Source of the DNA: JALHVH01 sp964585685
GTDB taxonomy: Bacteria > Acidobacteriota > Aminicenantia > Aminicenantales > Saccharicenantaceae
Direction of reading: 5' to 3'
Assembly: GCA_964585685.1 (NCBI GenBank)
Contig: CAZPEP010000064.1
Span: 62,001-126,000 of the forward strand
Length of the DNA: 64,000 bases
Shown here: positions 14,959 to 23,145 of the stretch, piece after piece
Layout of the letters: the number at the start of each line of letters is the position of its first letter
How positions within the stretch are numbered: position 1 is the stretch's first letter
Translations under genes and position numbers: made by a program
Notes under the pieces: model-generated
Databases searched by the model: none
What the model was told of the DNA's origin: nothing
What the model saw: the letters and a program-made list of their open reading frames with translations, nothing else

Positions 14959-16233
14959 ATGGCCCATCTGACGGCACGAGACGGATATCAGCAACTCGTT
15001 AAACGGCTCAACCGTTTCCCCCAGGGAGCGCCGCCCTCGGAACTTCTGTTCAAGATCCTCCGGATGCTTTTTTCCGAAAAGGAAGCCGGCCTTGTTTCCT
15101 CACTTCCCATCAAACCTTTCACGGCGAAGAAGGCCGCCCTCGTCTGGAAAATGCCCGAAAGCGAGGCGCGGAAGGTCCTGGATTCTCTGGCCGGACGCGG
15201 CCTCCTCGTGGATAACGAAAGACACGGACGGAGTCTGTACTCCCTGCCGCCCCCCATGGCCGGCTTCTTCGAATTCTCGATGATGCGCGTGCGCCGGGAC
15301 ATCGATCAGAAGCTGCTCGCGGAGCTGTTCTATGAGTATCTCAACGTGGAGGAGGACTTCATCAAGGCCCTCTTCGTAAACGGCGAGACTCAGCTCGGAC
15401 GCGTGTTCGTCCATGAGCCCGCCCTGCCGTCCGATCATTCGCTGGTCGTCTTGGACCACGAACGGGCGAGCGAGGTGATCCGGACCGCCAGGCACAGGGC
15501 GGTCGGGGTCTGCTACTGCCGCCACAAAATGATGCATGTCGGCCGCGCCTGCGACGCCCCCCAGGACATCTGCATGACCTTCAATACCGTGGCGTCCTCG
15601 CTCACCAAGCACGGGATCGCCCGGCCGGTCGACGCGAAGGAGGGAATGGACCTCCTCGAGCAGGCTTATGAACGGAATCTCGTCCAATTCGGCGAGAACG
15701 TCCGCCGGAGCGTGAGTTTCATCTGCAACTGCTGCGGCTGCTGCTGCGAGGCGCTCATCGGCATTAAGCGCTTCGGATCCGTCTACCCGATCCACACGAA
15801 TTTTCTTCCCCGGGTCGACGAGGCCGGCTGCTCCGGATGCGGCCGATGCGTGGACGTCTGCCCGGTGGAGGCGATGAGTCTCGTTTCGGCCAACGACCCT
15901 CATCAGACGAAGAAGCGCAAGGCGCGCCTGAACGAGGAGATCTGCCTGGGCTGTGGCGTGTGCGTGCGAGCCTGCCCAATCCGGAGCATCGCCCTTGTCC
16001 CCCATCCGAAGAGGATCATCACGCCGCTCAATTCGGTCCACCGGGCTGTCCTGATGGCCATCGAACGGGGCAAGCTCCAGAACCTCATCTTCGATAACCA
16101 CGCCCAATGGGATCACAGGGCGATGGCGGCGATTCTCGGCGCCATCCTGAAACTCCCTCCGATCCAGAAGGCTATGGCCGGCCGGCAGATGAAATCGCGG
16201 TATCTGGAATATTTGATCACAAAAATGCCTTGA
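14959..16233 (+). CDS. Winged-helix 4Fe-4S ferredoxin-domain protein
   Basis: 424 residues. The N-terminal 100 residues look like a winged-helix module (LVSSLPIKPFTAKKAALVWK then LDSLAGRGLLVDNERHGRSL). The middle has a cysteine-rich region (GVCYCRHKMMHVGRACDAP and ICNCCGCCCEALIG), and the C-terminal part carries two classical clusters, CSGCGRCVDVCPVEA and CLGCGVCVRACPIRS. Such proteins occur in anaerobes and are thought to be redox-responsive or electron-carrying, but their role is not established. It starts 17 bases after the SnoaL gene and probably shares its transcript. The next gene, convergent, is a UroD-family (methyltransferase-like) protein. Confidence 0.8.
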   Translation: MAHLTARDGYQQLVKRLNRFPQGAPPSELLFKILRMLFSEKEAGLVSSLPIKPFTAKKAALVWKMPESEARKVLDSLAGRGLLVDNERHGRSLYSLPPPMAGFFEFSMMRVRRDIDQKLLAELFYEYLNVEEDFIKALFVNGETQLGRVFVHEPALPSDHSLVVLDHERASEVIRTARHRAVGVCYCRHKMMHVGRACDAPQDICMTFNTVASSLTKHGIARPVDAKEGMDLLEQAYERNLVQFGENVRRSVSFICNCCGCCCEALIGIKRFGSVYPIHTNFLPRVDEAGCSGCGRCVDVCPVEAMSLVSANDPHQTKKRKARLNEEICLGCGVCVRACPIRSIALVPHPKRIITPLNSVHRAVLMAIERGKLQNLIFDNHAQWDHRAMAAILGAILKLPPIQKAMAGRQMKSRYLEYLITKMP

Positions 16234-16260
16234 GATTGGATCGCAACCCAGGCGAGATCC

Positions 16261-16323
16261 ATGGCTCCGATCAAGTTCATCTGCGGGATGATCTCGGGCT
16301 GCGAATGTCGCTGCAGTCAATAG
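16261..16323 (+). other. Possible 20-residue cysteine-rich micro-ORF
   Basis: ATG at 16261 and TAG at 16321 enclose MAPIKFICGMISGCECRCSQ, four cysteines in 20 residues, in the 110-base gap between two convergent genes. A weak AGGCGAG lies 5 bases upstream. No homolog is recalled; chance or gene debris is as likely as a real peptide. Confidence 0.2.
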
Positions 16324-16343
16324 GGCCGCATCGAAATCCCCTC

Positions 16344-17333
16344 TCAGAAATCTCTCGCGGCTTCGTAAAAGACCTCGAGGTTATCCAACCGCATCCCCGG
16401 GGGAAGGTCGCAGCCCGAGGAAATGACGAAGTTGGGGTATTCCGCCGTAGCGGCCAGGAGTCCCCGCGTTTTGTCCCGGACCTCTTCGGGGGTTCCGGCC
16501 AGGAAGACGGCCGAAGGATCCAGGTTTCCCGCCAGGACGATCCCGCCATCCACCCGGCTTAAGGCCGCTGCGATGTCCATGGGGGACCCGAAGTGATAGA
16601 ACCCCGTCCCCGCCTCAAGAACGGAAGATAAATGGACCAGCCTGGCCGCGCAATTGTGCAGGACCACGGTGAACGAAGGGGTCCGGACGGCGGCAACGAT
16701 CGCCCTGACGTAGGCCGACGAGAATTCTGACAGGCCCCTTGGCGAGAGGAGACCGGCCGCGGGTTCGGCCATGACGACACCGGCCGCTCCCGCCTCCCGG
16801 AAGGCCCGAGCGTATTCGACGAGGAACGCCGCGGCCCTTTCGAGCAGGGGGACGAGAGTTCCGGGCTCGACGACGGTCAGCTCCAGCGCCTCGCTGACGC
16901 CAAAGATCCGGCCGGCCAGCGAGAACGGTCCGATGAGACAGCCGAGGACGGGCACTTCGTCGGACCCCGCGGCCAGCCGCCGGGCCGATTCGAGGTGAAC
17001 GCGGGTGCGGGCGTCTCCCGGCGCCGGGCGCGGCAGGCCACGGACGTCCTCGGCGGAGGACGCAGCCCGGCCGACGACCGTGGGGATCTCGTCCTCCGCA
17101 AAGCGGATCTCGCAGCCGAACGCTTCAGCCTCGGCGCTGAGGTCCATCGCCGTGAGCATCAGGGGCGTCCGGAACCGCTCATGAAGGGCGCGCACGGCCT
17201 CGACCTGAGCCGCCGGGTCGCTCACCGCGTCCCTGACGGTCGCACCGGTCATCGCGAGCCCTGAATAGGCGCCGATCGGCACAGCCAGCCGTTTGGGAGA
17301 TTTTAGGACGAAGTCGATCAGGTTCGCGTTCAT
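16344..17333 (-). CDS. UroD-family protein (corrinoid methyltransferase-like)
   Basis: About 329 residues with the uroporphyrinogen-decarboxylase TIM-barrel fold. LHNCAAR and, about 75 residues on, ISSGCDLPPG form the H-x-C...C zinc site of the MtaA/MtbA/CmuC methylcobamide methyltransferase branch, not the heme enzyme. Such proteins transfer methyl groups between a corrinoid protein and a thiol or folate acceptor. No corrinoid protein gene is adjacent, so the acceptor is unknown. I chose the ATG at 17333; a GTG three codons upstream is possible. It is convergent with the wHTH-ferredoxin gene, and the EamA transporter lies upstream on the same strand. Confidence 0.8.
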   Translation of the reverse strand: MNANLIDFVLKSPKRLAVPIGAYSGLAMTGATVRDAVSDPAAQVEAVRALHERFRTPLMLTAMDLSAEAEAFGCEIRFAEDEIPTVVGRAASSAEDVRGLPRPAPGDARTRVHLESARRLAAGSDEVPVLGCLIGPFSLAGRIFGVSEALELTVVEPGTLVPLLERAAAFLVEYARAFREAGAAGVVMAEPAAGLLSPRGLSEFSSAYVRAIVAAVRTPSFTVVLHNCAARLVHLSSVLEAGTGFYHFGSPMDIAAALSRVDGGIVLAGNLDPSAVFLAGTPEEVRDKTRGLLAATAEYPNFVISSGCDLPPGMRLDNLEVFYEAARDF

Positions 17334-17382
17334 GGTCTTCACACTTTAACGGACATCAGCCCGTGCCCGCAAGGGGTCAGTC

Positions 17383-18183
17383 CTAACGATCACGAAGGAT
17401 GCCGACGACGGCCAGGATGATGCCGAGGATCGCCGCCGCCTGGAAGGGCCGGACCGGATTGCCGAAGACGAGGGCCGAACAGAGGGCCGGGTAGAGAATG
17501 GACGCCGCGTACTGGACTGGCCCCGTCCGCAGGAGAGAATCGAGCTTGTAGGCAAACTGCAGGGCGAGGAAGGCCAGCAGGGAAAAGACGAGATAAAGGT
17601 AAAAGTACGGCGAGCCGAAATAATCGCCGACTCGGGTCCCGAAGGCCTGGACGAGGATTCTCATAAGGACGACTATCATGCCGGTGGAGATGCCGGACAC
17701 CGCGGCTAGAAGGACCGCCCGGTGCCGCCCGGAGACCCTTCCGAAAAGGGTCCCCGTCAGAAGGAGGAAGGGAAGGGCCGCGGCCCCGGCCAGACGGAGG
17801 GCGCTTCCCGCCCCCCCCGCCCCCGGCCGCGCCGAAAGGCTCAGGAGCCCGATCACCAGACCCATCGCGGCAGCGTAGACGGCATCGGAACGACGGAGCT
17901 TCTCGCCGAGCCACGCCCGGGACAGGAGGACCATGACGACGACGCCCACGCCGGCGAAAGCGGCGACGACATGCGGGGGGAGCGTTCTCAGGGCGAGCGC
18001 GACGGGGATAACATAGGCATTGGACAGGAGGAATCCGACCGTCCAGACGCCGAGGTCCTTCTTCCAAGCCGCGCCCCGCTGGGTCCGGCGCCCGAACCAG
18101 CCGATCCCTTTCTTCATCAGGACGAGGCCGACGGCGAGGAAGGTGTAAGCCAGCGCGGCCAAAAGGAACGCCGCGGTTCTCAT
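17383..18183 (-). CDS. EamA/DMT-superfamily transporter
   Basis: 266 residues with about 10 predicted membrane helices in two EamA-like halves (for example NAYVIPVALALRTLPPHVVA and FGNPVRPFQAAAILGIILAV). Drug/metabolite transporters export amino acids, sugars or other small metabolites; no substrate can be inferred. It lies about 50 bases upstream of the UroD-family gene on the same strand. Confidence 0.75.
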   Translation of the reverse strand: MRTAAFLLAALAYTFLAVGLVLMKKGIGWFGRRTQRGAAWKKDLGVWTVGFLLSNAYVIPVALALRTLPPHVVAAFAGVGVVVMVLLSRAWLGEKLRRSDAVYAAAMGLVIGLLSLSARPGAGGAGSALRLAGAAALPFLLLTGTLFGRVSGRHRAVLLAAVSGISTGMIVVLMRILVQAFGTRVGDYFGSPYFYLYLVFSLLAFLALQFAYKLDSLLRTGPVQYAASILYPALCSALVFGNPVRPFQAAAILGIILAVVGILRDR

Positions 18184-18238
18184 TGGGGGTCGATGTCTCC
18201 AAGGATGTCGCGCTGCCGCGGCGGCCGCGCGTCCATGC

Positions 18239-18727
18239 CTAGACGGCCGGCCCGTTCAGGGCCCGGGCGAAGGCGGCGATGTTCTCCTCGTCGATCTTCG
18301 AGACGCTCGCAGTGACCTTCGCGATCTTTTTGATCATAGCTTTTTCCAGCCAATTCATCCGGTCGAAATCAAACTCCCCCCCGAAGAGACCCTTGGCCGT
18401 CGCGACGACGATGAGCTCCTTCGGGAACGCGGCGACAAATTGCTCGGCGGCTTTCTGCCCCTCCTCCATGTGGCAGAGGAACAGACCGAGGCGCTTGCCC
18501 TTGAGGACCTTCAGGTTCCTTGCGCAGAAATCCCGCACGGACCTCTGAACCCGGCCGGCGTGGATGGAACCGCCGATAACGATGGCCTCGTAATCCGTGA
18601 GGCCGATCCCCCCGACGTCCTTGATGTTCAGCGTTGTAACCTCCCCGGAGAGGGCTGTCCCGAGCTTCCCGGCGCACTTTTCGGTACATCCATGTTTCGT
18701 CGCGTAAACGATGAGCGTCTTCCCCAT
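18239..18727 (-). CDS. Flavodoxin-like protein (HemG/protoporphyrinogen oxidase type)
   Basis: 162 residues. The FMN phosphate-binding loop is IVYATKHGCTEKCA at the N-terminus, followed by AIVIGGSIHAGRVQ (isoalloxazine loop) and LFLCHMEEGQKA. The long-loop features and the C-terminal FDFDRMNWLEKAMIKKI match the HemG/flavodoxin domain family. It may be a menaquinone-dependent protoporphyrinogen dehydrogenase or a general flavodoxin. AAGGAG lies just before the ATG. It follows the LeuD-type gene on the same strand after about 50 bases and may be the last gene of that operon, which would make an electron carrier part of it. Confidence 0.75.
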   Translation of the reverse strand: MGKTLIVYATKHGCTEKCAGKLGTALSGEVTTLNIKDVGGIGLTDYEAIVIGGSIHAGRVQRSVRDFCARNLKVLKGKRLGLFLCHMEEGQKAAEQFVAAFPKELIVVATAKGLFGGEFDFDRMNWLEKAMIKKIAKVTASVSKIDEENIAAFARALNGPAV

Positions 18728-18777
18728 GGCTCCTTCCCTATTCTTTCTTCGGCTCGCCGGAGAATCGCCGGGCCCGG

Positions 18778-19269
18778 TCAGCCCTTTTCCACAAGGAGCT
18801 TCCGGGTGTATGCGATGAGACCGCCGGCGTCGATGATAGCCTGGCGGGCCTTCGGCAGCGGCGTCACGGCGAAGCTCTTCCCCGTCGTCCGGTTCACGAC
18901 CGTGTCAGGGCCTATCTCGAGATCATCCCCTTCCGAGGCCTCGATTTCCGGGCAGACGAGGGTCCGGAATCCGAGATTGACCGAGTTTTGGAGGAAGATG
19001 CGGGCGAAATTCCTCGCGACGACGACGAGCTCGTGACCCTTGAGGGTCGAGGCCGCCTGCTCGCGCGAGGACCCGCAGCCAAAGTTCTTGCCGGCCACGA
19101 TAACGCTGCCCGCCAGCACCTGCTTCCCATTGAGCCTGGCGTTGAATTCGGCCAGGTCGGCGAAAGCGTATTGCGGCGTCTCGGTCGGGAGAACGGTCGC
19201 CATGTAGCGGCCGGGATAGATGATGTCGGTGGAGATGTCGTCGGCCAGTTTCAGAACGACTTTGGCCAT
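18778..19269 (-). CDS. leuD: LeuD-type hydro-lyase small subunit
   Basis: 163 residues, the swivelling small subunit of a heterodimeric [4Fe-4S] hydro-lyase of the isopropylmalate isomerase family. The substrate-contact segment GSVIVAGKNFGCGSSREQAA is intact and the length fits the short archaeal/anaerobe-type LeuD. It starts one base after the large-subunit stop. The family includes 3-isopropylmalate, homoaconitate/citramalate and 2,3-dimethylmalate dehydratases; the short loop segment YPGRYMATVLP that helps decide specificity cannot be read with certainty. The linked lyase gene raises the possibility that the true substrate is dimethylmalate or a related branched dicarboxylate instead of isopropylmalate. 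Confidence 0.88.
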   Translation of the reverse strand: MAKVVLKLADDISTDIIYPGRYMATVLPTETPQYAFADLAEFNARLNGKQVLAGSVIVAGKNFGCGSSREQAASTLKGHELVVVARNFARIFLQNSVNLGFRTLVCPEIEASEGDDLEIGPDTVVNRTTGKSFAVTPLPKARQAIIDAGGLIAYTRKLLVEKG

Positions 19270-19270
19270 T

Positions 19271-20563
19271 TCAACGGGCTCCTTTCCGGGGGTCGGTGAT
19301 GACGCCGGTGATCGCGCTCGCGGCCGCCACGGCCGGGGACGCCAGGTAGACCTGGGCGTTGGGGTTCCCCATCCGGCCCTTGAAGTTCCGGTTCGTCGTC
19401 GCTAGGGCGACCTCGCCGTCGCCCAGAGCGCCCTGATGGACGCCGAGGCAGGGCCCGCAACCGGGGTTCATAACCACCGCGCCGGCCTTAACGAACGCCG
19501 CTACATACCCGGCCTCGAGGGCCCGATTGAAGATCCTGTAGGAGGCCGGGAAGACGAGCATCCGCGTCCCACGGGCCACCTTCTTCCCCTTGAGGATCTT
19601 CGCGGCAATCGCCAGGTCGTCGAGGCGACCGTTGGTGCAGGAGCCGATGACGACCTGATCGACCTTGACGCCGGCGACCTTGCCGACGGGCTTCACGTTG
19701 TCCACAGTATGGGGACAGGCGACCTGGGGCTCGAGCTTCGCAACATCGATCGTAACGATCCGGTCGTACTCTGCGTCCGCGTCCGGGCCGAGGACATCGA
19801 TCCTGCCTCTGACCTTCGCCTCCTCCCTGAGGAACCGCAGGGTCTCCGCGTCGGGGGGGACGATCCCCGACGTCGCCCCGGCCTCGACGGACATATTACA
19901 GACCGTCAGGCGGCCCGATGTGGACATGCCCGCGATGGTCGGGCCGTGGTATTCCAGAACCTTGAAGTTCGCCCCTTCGGCCGAGATCTTACCGATCAGG
20001 TAAAGGATGAGGTCCTTGGGCGTGACATATCTCGGGAAACGGCCCTTCGCAACGACCTTGATGGTCTTCGGGACCTCGACGTTGAGGACCGTGCCCAGAG
20101 CCCAGACCGAGGCCATCTCAGTCGCCCCGATGCCGAAGGCAAAGGCGCCGAGCGCCCCGTGGCTCGTCGTGTGGCTGTCCGTACCGACGACGACCGTGCC
20201 GGGGAGGACGTAGCCGTTCTCCGGAAGTATCTGGTGGCAAATGCCGCCCTCGTCGCCGCGGATGTCATGGAATTTCGTGATGCCGTTCTTCGCGACGAAC
20301 TCGCGGATCCGCTTCTGGTTGGTCGCCGTCTTCGAGCCCTCGGCGGGGACTCTGTGGTCGAAGATGACGGCGATCCTCGAGGGGTCCCAGACCTTCGCCT
20401 CGCGACCCGTGTCTTTGAAGATCTCCCGGAACTGGTTGATGACCAGCGCGGCGTTCTCGTGGGACATGGCCAGGCCCACCTCCGGCTCGACCACGTCGCC
20501 CGCCTTGACCAACGGCTGATGGACCGCCCGGGCCAAGATCTTTTCGACCATCGTCATGCCCAT
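19271..20563 (-). CDS. leuC: LeuC-type hydro-lyase large subunit
   Basis: 430 residues, the large [4Fe-4S] subunit of the aconitase superfamily, LeuC2/archaeal type. Cluster ligands are in IGSCTNGRLDD and NPGCGPCLGVHQG. Other conserved parts are IFDHRVPAEGSKTATNQ, GTDSHTTSHGALGAFAFG and VCNMSVEAGATSGIVPPD. GGAGG precedes the ATG at 7 bases. The order is ICL/PEP-mutase-type lyase, LeuC-type, LeuD-type, flavodoxin on one strand. In leucine biosynthesis leuCD normally sits with leuA/leuB; neither is here, which supports an alternative role such as the DmdAB dehydratase of the nicotinate/dimethylmalate route or a methylcitrate-like branch. Confidence 0.9.
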   Translation of the reverse strand: MGMTMVEKILARAVHQPLVKAGDVVEPEVGLAMSHENAALVINQFREIFKDTGREAKVWDPSRIAVIFDHRVPAEGSKTATNQKRIREFVAKNGITKFHDIRGDEGGICHQILPENGYVLPGTVVVGTDSHTTSHGALGAFAFGIGATEMASVWALGTVLNVEVPKTIKVVAKGRFPRYVTPKDLILYLIGKISAEGANFKVLEYHGPTIAGMSTSGRLTVCNMSVEAGATSGIVPPDAETLRFLREEAKVRGRIDVLGPDADAEYDRIVTIDVAKLEPQVACPHTVDNVKPVGKVAGVKVDQVVIGSCTNGRLDDLAIAAKILKGKKVARGTRMLVFPASYRIFNRALEAGYVAAFVKAGAVVMNPGCGPCLGVHQGALGDGEVALATTNRNFKGRMGNPNAQVYLASPAVAAASAITGVITDPRKGAR

Positions 20564-20687
20564 AGCGAACCTCCTAAGGCGTCGTTCGTCCGGAGGGACG
20601 TCGCGGGTCGCGCCTCAGCCCCCGACAGATCGTCGCTCGCCACGATCGAATGTTGCTTCGGACGAACGATCCCGGACCGGCGTCGGC

Positions 20688-21620
20688 TCAACCGACGATC
20701 TTCTTCGTCCCTTTGTACTTGTCCTCGATCCGGGCCTTGGGGAGGTACTCGTTCTCCATGGCTCGGTATTCCTTGAGGCCGACGAAATCCGTGTATTCCT
20801 CGAAGGACGGCACCCACTGAGTCTGGCCGGGCAGGATGCCGGCCGGTGACGCCTTGAGGGCCGTGAAGAAGTTCATCAGGGCCTTCTGGGCAACCATGAT
20901 CGAGGCCACGGGGATGGACACGCGCCCCACGCCCATCTTCGCGAGCTCAGGAATGGGGATGAGCTCGGTCTTCATTCCGGAGACGGCGTCCATGAGGTTG
21001 ACGGATAGCGGGCCTTTGATCCCTTTGAGCGCCTTCCCGATGTCGTCCCGGGACCTGATGCCGTCGATGAACGCCAGGTCGGCACCGGCCTCGAGGTATA
21101 TGTTGCACCTGTTGATCGCCTCGTCGATGCCCCTGACGGCGAAAACGTCGGTCCGGGCGTTGATGATGAAGTCCTTGTCGAGGCGGTCGCGAACGGCGGC
21201 GCAGGCGCGGATCTTGCCGGCCATCTCCTCGGCGGGGATGACCTCTTTGCCGGCCATGTGGCCGCAGCGCTTAGGAAAGACCTGGTCCTCGAGGTTCATG
21301 CCCGCCAAGCCCATGGCAATGACGCGCTCCGTGATCCACGCGGCGTTGACGGCATTCCCGCCGCCCGTGTCGAGGTCCGCCATGACGGGAATCCCGACCG
21401 CCTGGGCGATGTTCCAGGAAAGGTCGATGACGTCCTTCATCCGAACGAGCCCGACGTCGGGCTTGCCGAGGAAGGCCCCGGCCAGGCCGTAACCGGAGAT
21501 CTGGATGGCCTCGAATCCGCATTTCTCGATGACCTTGGCGCTCAAGGCGTCGTGACAGCCGGGGACGACCACCGCCCGCCGCTCCATGATAGCCTTTCTG
21601 AGAACACTCGTCTTTTTCAT
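20688..21620 (-). CDS. Isocitrate lyase/PEP mutase-family lyase (PrpB- or dimethylmalate lyase-like)
   Basis: 310 residues, the size of methylisocitrate lyase and 2,3-dimethylmalate lyase. Hallmarks: DLDTGGGNAVNAAW (Mg-binding loop), the catalytic loop PKRCGHMAGKEVIP, INARTDVFAV and EAGADLAFIDG. These enzymes cleave a C-C bond to give pyruvate, or succinate, plus a carboxylic acid. The start at 21620 has AGGAG upstream; the longer open frame is in the divergent intergenic region. It is the first gene of an operon with LeuC/LeuD-type subunits, the same gene partnership as dml-dmdA-dmdB. A perfect 17-bp palindrome overlaps its likely -10 box, so it is probably under repressor control. Confidence 0.85.
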   Translation of the reverse strand: MKKTSVLRKAIMERRAVVVPGCHDALSAKVIEKCGFEAIQISGYGLAGAFLGKPDVGLVRMKDVIDLSWNIAQAVGIPVMADLDTGGGNAVNAAWITERVIAMGLAGMNLEDQVFPKRCGHMAGKEVIPAEEMAGKIRACAAVRDRLDKDFIINARTDVFAVRGIDEAINRCNIYLEAGADLAFIDGIRSRDDIGKALKGIKGPLSVNLMDAVSGMKTELIPIPELAKMGVGRVSIPVASIMVAQKALMNFFTALKASPAGILPGQTQWVPSFEEYTDFVGLKEYRAMENEYLPKARIEDKYKGTKKIVG

Positions 21621-21678
21621 GTCGAACTCCTTTTTTTGCCTCCCGGCCCTGATGCTCTTTCTCTCGAGCCCCGAATGG

Positions 21679-21695
21679 ATATTTTGCCAAAATAT
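21679..21695. promoter_or_regulatory. Palindromic operator between divergent lyase operon and flavoprotein gene
   Basis: ATATTTTGCCAAAATAT is a perfect 8-base inverted repeat around one central base, an AT-rich island in GC-rich DNA. It overlaps the likely -10 box (CAAAAT on the minus strand, 21681-21686) of the lyase operon, whose -35 TTGCCT is at 21704-21709 with 17-base spacing. The TTTTGC...CAAAA core is reminiscent of sites used by short-chain acyl-CoA regulators (TTTGCAAA-type), but that is only a resemblance. No regulator gene is adjacent. Confidence 0.7.
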
Positions 21696-21759
21696 GAGAG
21701 AAAAGGCAAGCCCGGCCCCGGGGCTTCCGAAAACCGAGGGGTTGTGGTATGAATGCGCC

Positions 21760-23145
21760 ATGATCGGATACGATCTGATCGTTATCGGCGGCGGCGAGGC
21801 CGGCATCTCGGCGGCCCTCCGGGGCTCCACCCTCGGGGCGAAGGTCCTGATGATCAACCGCGAGCCCGAGCTCGGCGGAGGCTGTGTCCGGACGGGGACC
21901 CTGCCCAGCAAGACCCTGAGCAACGCGGCGCACTTTCTCGAGAACCTCAAGAAGGGCCGCCGCTATGGGATCGTGGTCGACGAGACGGCCGCGGCCGATT
22001 ACAAGGCCATCCTCGATAGCCGGCACAAGACGACACTCTGCGAGGTCGGGGTCCTGGCGACGCTCATCCGCAAGAACGGCATCGAGACCTTAACCGGCCT
22101 GGCCTCGTTCAAGGGGCCCGGGGTCCTCGAGGTCAGGCTCCCCGACGGCTCCGTCCATGAGACCGGCGCCCCGAAGGTCATCATCGCCACAGGATCGAGG
22201 CCCGTCGAGATTCCCGGCCTCGAATTCAACGGGAAGACCGTCGTTTCGCCCGACGACCTGACGGCCTTGGACGCCGTCCCCTCCCGATTCCTGATCGTCG
22301 GGGCCGGGGTCGTCGGCTGCGAACTGGCGTTCATCTTCCGGTCGCTCGGCTCCGAGGTCGTCCTGATCGAAAAAATGGAGCGGGCCCTTTGGGGCCAGGA
22401 CCATGACGCGGCCGCCCTCATCACCAGGGAATTCAAGAAAAAAGGGATCAAACTGCTCCCGGGAACGGGTCTCGAGCGCGTCGAGGAGGAGGGCGGCCGG
22501 GTCCGGGCATTCCTGTCGTACGGGGACGCCATCGAGGTCGACAGAGTCATGATCGGCGTCGGGCGCCGTCCGAACACCGAGGAGATGAACCTCGCCGCAG
22601 CGGGGGTCGCAACCGGGAGCCGCGGAGAGATCCTGGTCGACGACCGTATGGAGACCTCGGCGGCCGGAGTCTACGCCGCGGGCGACGTCCTCTCGAAAAT
22701 GATGCTCTCGTCCTTGGCCGTTGTTGAGGCCCGGATCGCCGCCGGGAACGCCCTTGGAACGCCGGGTCGGATGGATTACACCTGCGCCCCGTGGGGCATC
22801 TACACGGACCCGGAAATCGGCTCCGTGGGATACACCGAGGAGCAGGCCGCGGCCGAGGGGATCGACGTCGTCATCGGGCGGTGCGGGTACAGCGACCTCG
22901 TCCGAGCCTGCCTCGATGGGAATGCCATCGGGCTCTTCAAGCTCATCTTTGAGCAATCGTCAAAAAGGCTCATCGGCGCCCACGTCGTCGGCGCGGACGC
23001 CTCGGAGATCATCCATTTCGCCGCCCTGGCCGTCAAGACGGGGACCCGGGCCGAGGACATCGCGGGCCTGGTTTTTAACCACCCGACGGTCTCCGAAGGT
23101 TTCGCCAAGGCCGCCGCAGACGCCCTCGAGCGCTCAGGCTCGTGA
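21760..23145 (+). CDS. FAD-dependent pyridine nucleotide-disulfide oxidoreductase family, SthA-like
   Basis: 461 residues with the full two-dinucleotide-domain plus dimerisation fold. FAD binding: VIGGGEAGISAALRG; NAD(P) binding: IVGAGVVGCELAFIF; second FAD motif: GVYAAGDV; C-terminal HPTVSEGF at the dimer interface. The redox site reads GGGCVRTGTLPSKTL: only the first cysteine remains and the second is Thr, as in soluble transhydrogenase SthA (GGGCTHWGTIPSK), so it is not a classical dihydrolipoamide dehydrogenase. It probably moves hydride between pyridine nucleotides. The ATG is 6 bases after TGG-TATGAA (an extended -10), with no Shine-Dalgarno. It is divergent from the lyase operon across the palindromic operator. 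Confidence 0.82.
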   Translation: MIGYDLIVIGGGEAGISAALRGSTLGAKVLMINREPELGGGCVRTGTLPSKTLSNAAHFLENLKKGRRYGIVVDETAAADYKAILDSRHKTTLCEVGVLATLIRKNGIETLTGLASFKGPGVLEVRLPDGSVHETGAPKVIIATGSRPVEIPGLEFNGKTVVSPDDLTALDAVPSRFLIVGAGVVGCELAFIFRSLGSEVVLIEKMERALWGQDHDAAALITREFKKKGIKLLPGTGLERVEEEGGRVRAFLSYGDAIEVDRVMIGVGRRPNTEEMNLAAAGVATGSRGEILVDDRMETSAAGVYAAGDVLSKMMLSSLAVVEARIAAGNALGTPGRMDYTCAPWGIYTDPEIGSVGYTEEQAAAEGIDVVIGRCGYSDLVRACLDGNAIGLFKLIFEQSSKRLIGAHVVGADASEIIHFAALAVKTGTRAEDIAGLVFNHPTVSEGFAKAAADALERSGS

